Source of the DNA: Castanea sativa
Lineage: Eukaryota; Streptophyta; Magnoliopsida; Fagales; Fagaceae
Reading direction: 5' to 3'
Assembly: GCF_040712315.1 (NCBI RefSeq)
Contig: NC_134023.1
Span: 14,083,442-14,147,441 of the forward strand
Length of the DNA stretch: 64,000 nt
Shown here piece by piece: positions 59,178 through 64,000 of this stretch (within the stretch, counting starts at the first letter, position 1; each line of letters opens with the position of its first letter). The position numbers and the translations under genes are program-made. A model generated the notes under the pieces. That model made no database searches, had not been told where the DNA came from, and saw nothing but the letters and a program-made list of their open reading frames with translations.

Positions 59178-61306
59178 ACTTTGCAAGTGAACATGCCCTT
59201 TATAGACGGAAATCTTTGTATATGATGTGGCTTGACCATAGTTTTTTCTTTTTCTTTTTTGTATTTTTTCTTTTCAAGGGGGCTTAAGAGTGTATAAGAG
59301 TAAAACTATAGTGCAAATGATGTAATTCAATAACACATCCACAAATGTGCAAATTATATGGGTATAAAAATGTATGTCGATTGAATAAATCCGTAACTTT
59401 TCTAGTGTAACGGAGATCAACACTAATAGATATATTAAGTAAAGAGAAAGAGATGGGGAGACATAATAGATGCAGATCGATGGGACGATGCCAACATTTC
59501 GCTAACCCGATGTGTGGCTAGGCAACTAAAACTTGAGAGCTTTGAACATTACATTTGGTAGCTCTTCCCTTCGGCTGCTATGTTAGTTCCCTTTTTTTAA
59601 TCAATAGAAATTGGATATTAATCCTATGATAAAATGGTTTTTTTGCAATTTTTATTTTTTATTTTATTATTATTATTATTACTATTTTTTTTATTATATG
59701 TTTTCTGGGTTTTGTTTTTGTTGTTTATTGGGCTTATGTTCTTGTCAATGAGGCCCGATAGGTTTTCCTGAACCGTAAAAAGAAAAAGACAAAAAATTAA
59801 AAATTAAGGGTCAAAGACTTGTTCAAAACATAAATGAAATAAGGAAAATTTTTTGGTTTTGTTTTCCCGATTCGTACAAGAAATTAGAGGAATAAGCGGA
59901 AAACTATTAAAGGTTTTTTCCTGTCGGTGTTAGTACTTAGAATTGGATTTTCCACTTTTCCTTTGGGCATTGGGATCCTACTCGGTTTCTCGTGTTGTCA
60001 TTGGATTTCTAAAGCTTTTTAGGACTTAACGCTTAACAGCACTAGTATTAGTAGAGTAGTTATTAATAGACTTAAATTTTTTTAAAAAAATAAATAAAAT
60101 AAAACTTTACTATAAACAAAATGCATCATCCTTTTATTATGATATGTTCCAACAAATTTTGTATTCTTTAAACCAATCAAGATTAAGTTGATGCAATGCT
60201 CTACTATTTTATTTTTATTTTTTAGGGTAATCATAGCTTAGAGGATGACAAGAACCCTTTTGTAAATATACTATGACAAATTAAAATTTAGTCCAAGAAA
60301 GTTGTAAAGTCTAGATGACAACCATAGAAATTTTTGTTTTGTTTTTCCGATTCATACAAGAAATTAGAGGAAGAAGTAGAGTAGGATAACTTTTTTTTTT
60401 TTTCCAAAAAGGAAAACTAGTAAATACAAAAGGACAATTGAGGCGTCTTTGTTAGGGCCCATATTGGGGGATATTGTCTTCAAACTCACACGAGATTACT
60501 GGACCAAGTCTAATATTATATATAATGACCTAAGAAAAAGTGTTAGCTATATCTGTGCTATACCTCAAAAGAAATAGTCACAATTGAAGTTTCTTGTAGT
60601 TGTTAATAAAACTCAATTCAACTTAGTATAAGCCCGATGTGGGATCCATTACACACCCACACACATCACACAATCAATCAAATTGGGGCATCACAGTTAG
60701 CTTTGTGGACACTCCATTGGTCTTTCAATGGAAAAAACCCTAAAAACGAAACATATCTACACATGGTTGTACCATTAAGTGAATTCAGGATTAGAAGATC
60801 TCGAACATAAACTCACTAGTGAGAGCTTTGCCTTGCCATTATGTGTTCGTGGTTGTAAGTCCCTGAGTTGCCTCAATCTCGACACCATCAATGGGATTCT
60901 CAAATCACTGCTTTCATTATCAACTGCGGGTTGTGCTATTACTAATACGCTCCAAATATTAGCTTTAGATTCCGTTCAAGTTCAAGACAACTATTTTGGA
61001 TAATGGCTTTCATGTTTCAAGGTCCTTAGATATTGAATCTTACTAGAATAAGTGGGATAAAGAGTGTGTTTATCGTCAACTCTCTTGACATGTTACAAAT
61101 TATAAATTGCATTGACCACACGGATATTAGTATCTTAAAAGATAAACAAAAAAACTACTTGGGACATTTTGGCACCCTATATCTTCTAGCAGTGGATCAT
61201 TGAAAATTAATGCAATCTTGAAGAATTTCTCTGGTATGGATACGCTGTGGATTAATATTGCATAGGGGATTTCACTTCCATGTCACAATTGCTTTTACAC
61301 TGTCTA
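59178..61306. other. Non-coding flank of RLP copy B
   Basis: Counterpart of 2860-6114 without the MITE. An AATAAA poly(A) signal candidate is retained near 59388. No gene is supported. The 74-codon ORF at 60779-61003 matches the one at 5587 and shows no sign of constraint. Confidence 0.6.
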
Positions 61307-61314
61307 ATTAATTA

Positions 61315-62433
61315 CAAGGTTTTGAAACCCGGACCGTTCATTGAACTGTAAAAGGGAGAGGTTTAAGGTTTTCGAGGTCGAACCGAGATTGAATTGGGGT
61401 CAATCTGTAATGATGTCATAATTAATTAATAATTATTTAAAATATAAATAAATATATTAAATTAGTATAAATTGAAAAATTAACTAAAATGGTTCAATTA
61501 AAATAAAGATCCATATTTCAAATATATTTTTCATATCATAATTTTTACAAAATAAAAAAAAAAATCATATCTTAAGCAAATATAGATATAGTATTTATTT
61601 ATTTATATGTTAACTAGTAAAACCTTGATAATAATAATAATAATAGTAGTAGTGGTAGCAGTAGTACAATAATTTTATAATATAAGAACTTGTGTGGCAA
61701 ATTGGCAATACACATATATACTGGAGGCTTATTAGTACAATAATAATAATTATTATCAAGTCACATCATGTACCTTCCCCATGGTTGAACATTCAGCTCA
61801 TTTTTTACTCACAAATTCAAAGTTTTCAACATTTCCAATACAAGTGTTAGGCAGTAGTCACGTGGAGGCTTAGAAAACTTCAAAAATAAATACAAAACAA
61901 AGAAAGAGAAACCACATATAACATAAGTTACATAGTGGTGTTCTGCAAAAACAAAAAAAAAAAAGAAAAAAAAAGAGAGGAGATTAGTGATTACAGAGGA
62001 GTGGAGACGGACACTAGAAGAAGAAAAAGAAGAAAGAAGAAGAAGCTACTGCTTCGTGGAGCCACCCCTGCTTCTTCGTCTTTTTGACCTATGAGGGTTG
62101 ATTTCTTCATTTTTGCTTTTTTCCTTCTTCTTCCTCTGCTGCTTCTTCTTCTCTGTTATTTTATTTTTATTTTTTCTCCCTTTCATTTGGTTCCAGATTT
62201 GAAAAAACCCAAAGTACTACTGAAGTATTGGCCGAAACTTTGCCAAAAAAAAGGAACTGTCCAACCTCAAAAACCGGTCACAATTCTTAGAATCGTACGG
62301 TCCGACCGCGGTTCACATAAGTCCCTGCTTTTTTCCCATAGGGCGATTCTTGATGTTAAAAAACCCACAAAATTAAGAGGTTCACGGTTTTCTCAGTTGG
62401 ACCGTACGATCTGGTCCAGGTTTCAAAACCTTG
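61315..62433. mobile_element. hAT-like non-autonomous element, copy B
   Basis: Counterpart of 6123-7291. It has the same CAAGGTTTTGAAACC and GGTTTCAAAACCTTG ends and the same ATTAATTA duplication (61307-61314 and 62434-62441). It is 1119 bp long; the AAT run and some T/C-rich tracts are shorter. Confidence 0.82.
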
Positions 62434-62441
62434 ATTAATTA

Positions 62442-64000
62442 TACGAACCTTCTTCTAACTGCAACTTGGATAAACTACTTCACAACATTCAAAGCACACC
62501 AAAGTTCTAGCACTATGCGATAAGTCTGTTGAGGTAAAAATTATCGGCTGCTCCTTTTCCAAACCTAATCTCTTTCTTTCTCCGTTAGTCTTTCTCCCTA
62601 GTTTCCCTTCATACATACTAGATATTTCTTCAAGTATTAGGAAGTTCAAATTTGAAAATTAATATTTTTTTTAGAGTGTAAACATACAAAACAGATTTGA
62701 ATTCTAAGTAACATTGTAACCATGGACGGAGTCATTAATTCATGTTGCCCCCAAAAATTTTCCAAAAAGAATTGAAGTATATATATAGGTGTTAAGCACC
62801 CCACAACGCCTATCTAATGACAGTCCTTTGTTTTGATAAAACCTTAATTTTCAAAAATTGGCAGTATTTCGACATTGGGTTTCGGGGCTTTGCATACATG
62901 GGGCTTTGAGGTTTGGCTTTTGAATATGTGTGGTCCCAATCTATGCTTTCCTAGGGAATTCAGGAGAACTACTAGATTTCCACGTTGAAAACCTGGCGAC
63001 ATGTCACCTTGCTTTTGTTGCGGAAATTAGGCATCGCTTGCCTTAGGTGACATGGACTATGACAATCACACCGAAAGAGGCAAGCAGGTATATATATACA
63101 TACATCATGCACAATGCAAGCACAAAGAGCAAGAAAGTAAATGCCTACATCCCTAGAGCATGACCCAAAATATAGGTGCAGGAAAATAAATAGTGGTTAC
63201 CATAATCTAGAGATGAGGACGAATGGTACATGACATGATATACCTAATACAAACCATCTAAAGAGAGAAAGGGAGGAGGAAGGAAAGGGGGTAAACTGAA
63301 CTCCTAAACCTACTATACACAATTGTTTGGCTCAAACCTATTGTACTCCGTGTCCTCGCTCCATGTGTGTACATGCAAAGGAAAAGACAAGAAACCAGCA
63401 GACAAGCAATGGGAAGAAAAAGATGCAAAAAGCACGTGGATGAGGCATAAAGCAAATAAGTGTGATAGACATGGCAAGCACACGAACAAGAAAGTAAACA
63501 AGTAAAAAGCAAACAAAAGGTGGTGGCCGCTAGGGACAAATGTAGGTTTGGATCGGATGTCCATAGCTTCATTGTGTTGAAGTAAGGACGACACACTAGC
63601 CAACAAGACTCATGCATGGACATGTAAGCAAGCATGTAAAGATGCAAAGAAAGCCAACGGGTGGCATAAACAAGCATGGCAAGCATATCATCGCACAGAG
63701 TAGAAAATGGGAAAGGTATGCACAAAGCAACCCAGCATCCGGAGATGCCTCCCAAATGGTTACGTCCAAACAAGGCCTCATGGGCGTTGGATGTAACCAC
63801 ACAACCCCAAACCTGCTAAGGGTGTTAAACGTGGCAAAGCCTAGAACTAGAGAGGCTAACACAAGCATAAACCATAGAAGCAAGTAAGCATAGACATGCA
63901 AAAAGGAATGATCCAAACCCTTTAATGTGGGCAAAAGTGTACGGACGATGACAAAGACCATAGGATCTAGATCGGGTCTAAACCAAGAGGCCAAAACGCA
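62442..64000. other. Unclassified repeat-rich block, copy B
   Basis: Counterpart of 7300-8868, running off the window. The minus ORFs (for example 63258-63800) differ from their copy A partners by frame-altering changes and have no domain, so they are not genes. Confidence 0.5.

Larger units (their letters stand above)
56319..64000. repeat. Segmental duplication, copy B
   Basis: Collinear with 1-8868. It lacks the 3644-4752 MITE (empty site at 59937-59940), has a shorter AAT run and several small indels, and shows scattered substitutions. It is still aligned at the window edge. The match also must extend left of 56319, but copy A is not in the window there. Confidence 0.95.

Overview
The window is plant nuclear DNA: AT-rich, gene-poor and packed with plant-type transposable elements. 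It holds plant LINEs with a C-terminal RNase H, a Tat-type Ty3/gypsy element, Ty1/copia-type elements, PIF/Harbinger, hAT-like and Mutator-like elements, and many AT, GA and AAT microsatellites. The only host genes I recognise are two copies of a receptor-like protein (RLP) gene of the Cf-9/RLP immune-receptor type. A woody eudicot, possibly Fagaceae, would fit the general look of the repeats, but the sequence does not prove a species.

Layout. Bases 1-8868 and 56319-64000 are two direct copies of one duplicated block, both running off the window. Each begins in the RLP gene and continues through the same flank, including a shared hAT-like element. The left RLP (5' end outside the window) is open to its natural stop. 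The right RLP is complete at its 5' end but has one in-frame stop that removes the last repeats and the membrane anchor. The left copy carries a 1.1-kb TTA-flanked MITE that the right copy lacks; the right copy shows the clean empty site.

Between the blocks lies a transposon graveyard. At 10.4-12.6 kb is a 5'-truncated LINE. At 14.3-29.5 kb is the 3' part of a Tat-like Ty3/gypsy element (RT, RNase H, integrase, two antisense coding regions, tandem repeats, PPT and 3' LTR). It is interrupted by a 5.6-kb copia-type element with gag but no recognisable pol, whose own LTR carries a further 668-bp insertion. At 31.0-36.7 kb is a full-length LINE with a 14-bp target-site duplication and an ORF2 broken by only two stops. 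At 40.0-43.1 kb is a PIF/Harbinger element with transposase and MYB-like genes. At 45.4-51.6 kb is a degenerate minus-strand copia element, and at 51.6-54.3 kb the LTR-gag-protease part of another Ty3/gypsy element.

How it fits together. The RLPs would encode cell-surface leucine-rich-repeat receptors that need a partner kinase. Everything else is mobile DNA in layers that can be ordered in time. The most interesting items are the RLP pair (intact versus predicted anchorless), the spliced antisense gene inside the Ty3/gypsy element, a near-perfect 57-bp-arm hairpin at 38.6 kb, and the precise insertion/empty-site pair.
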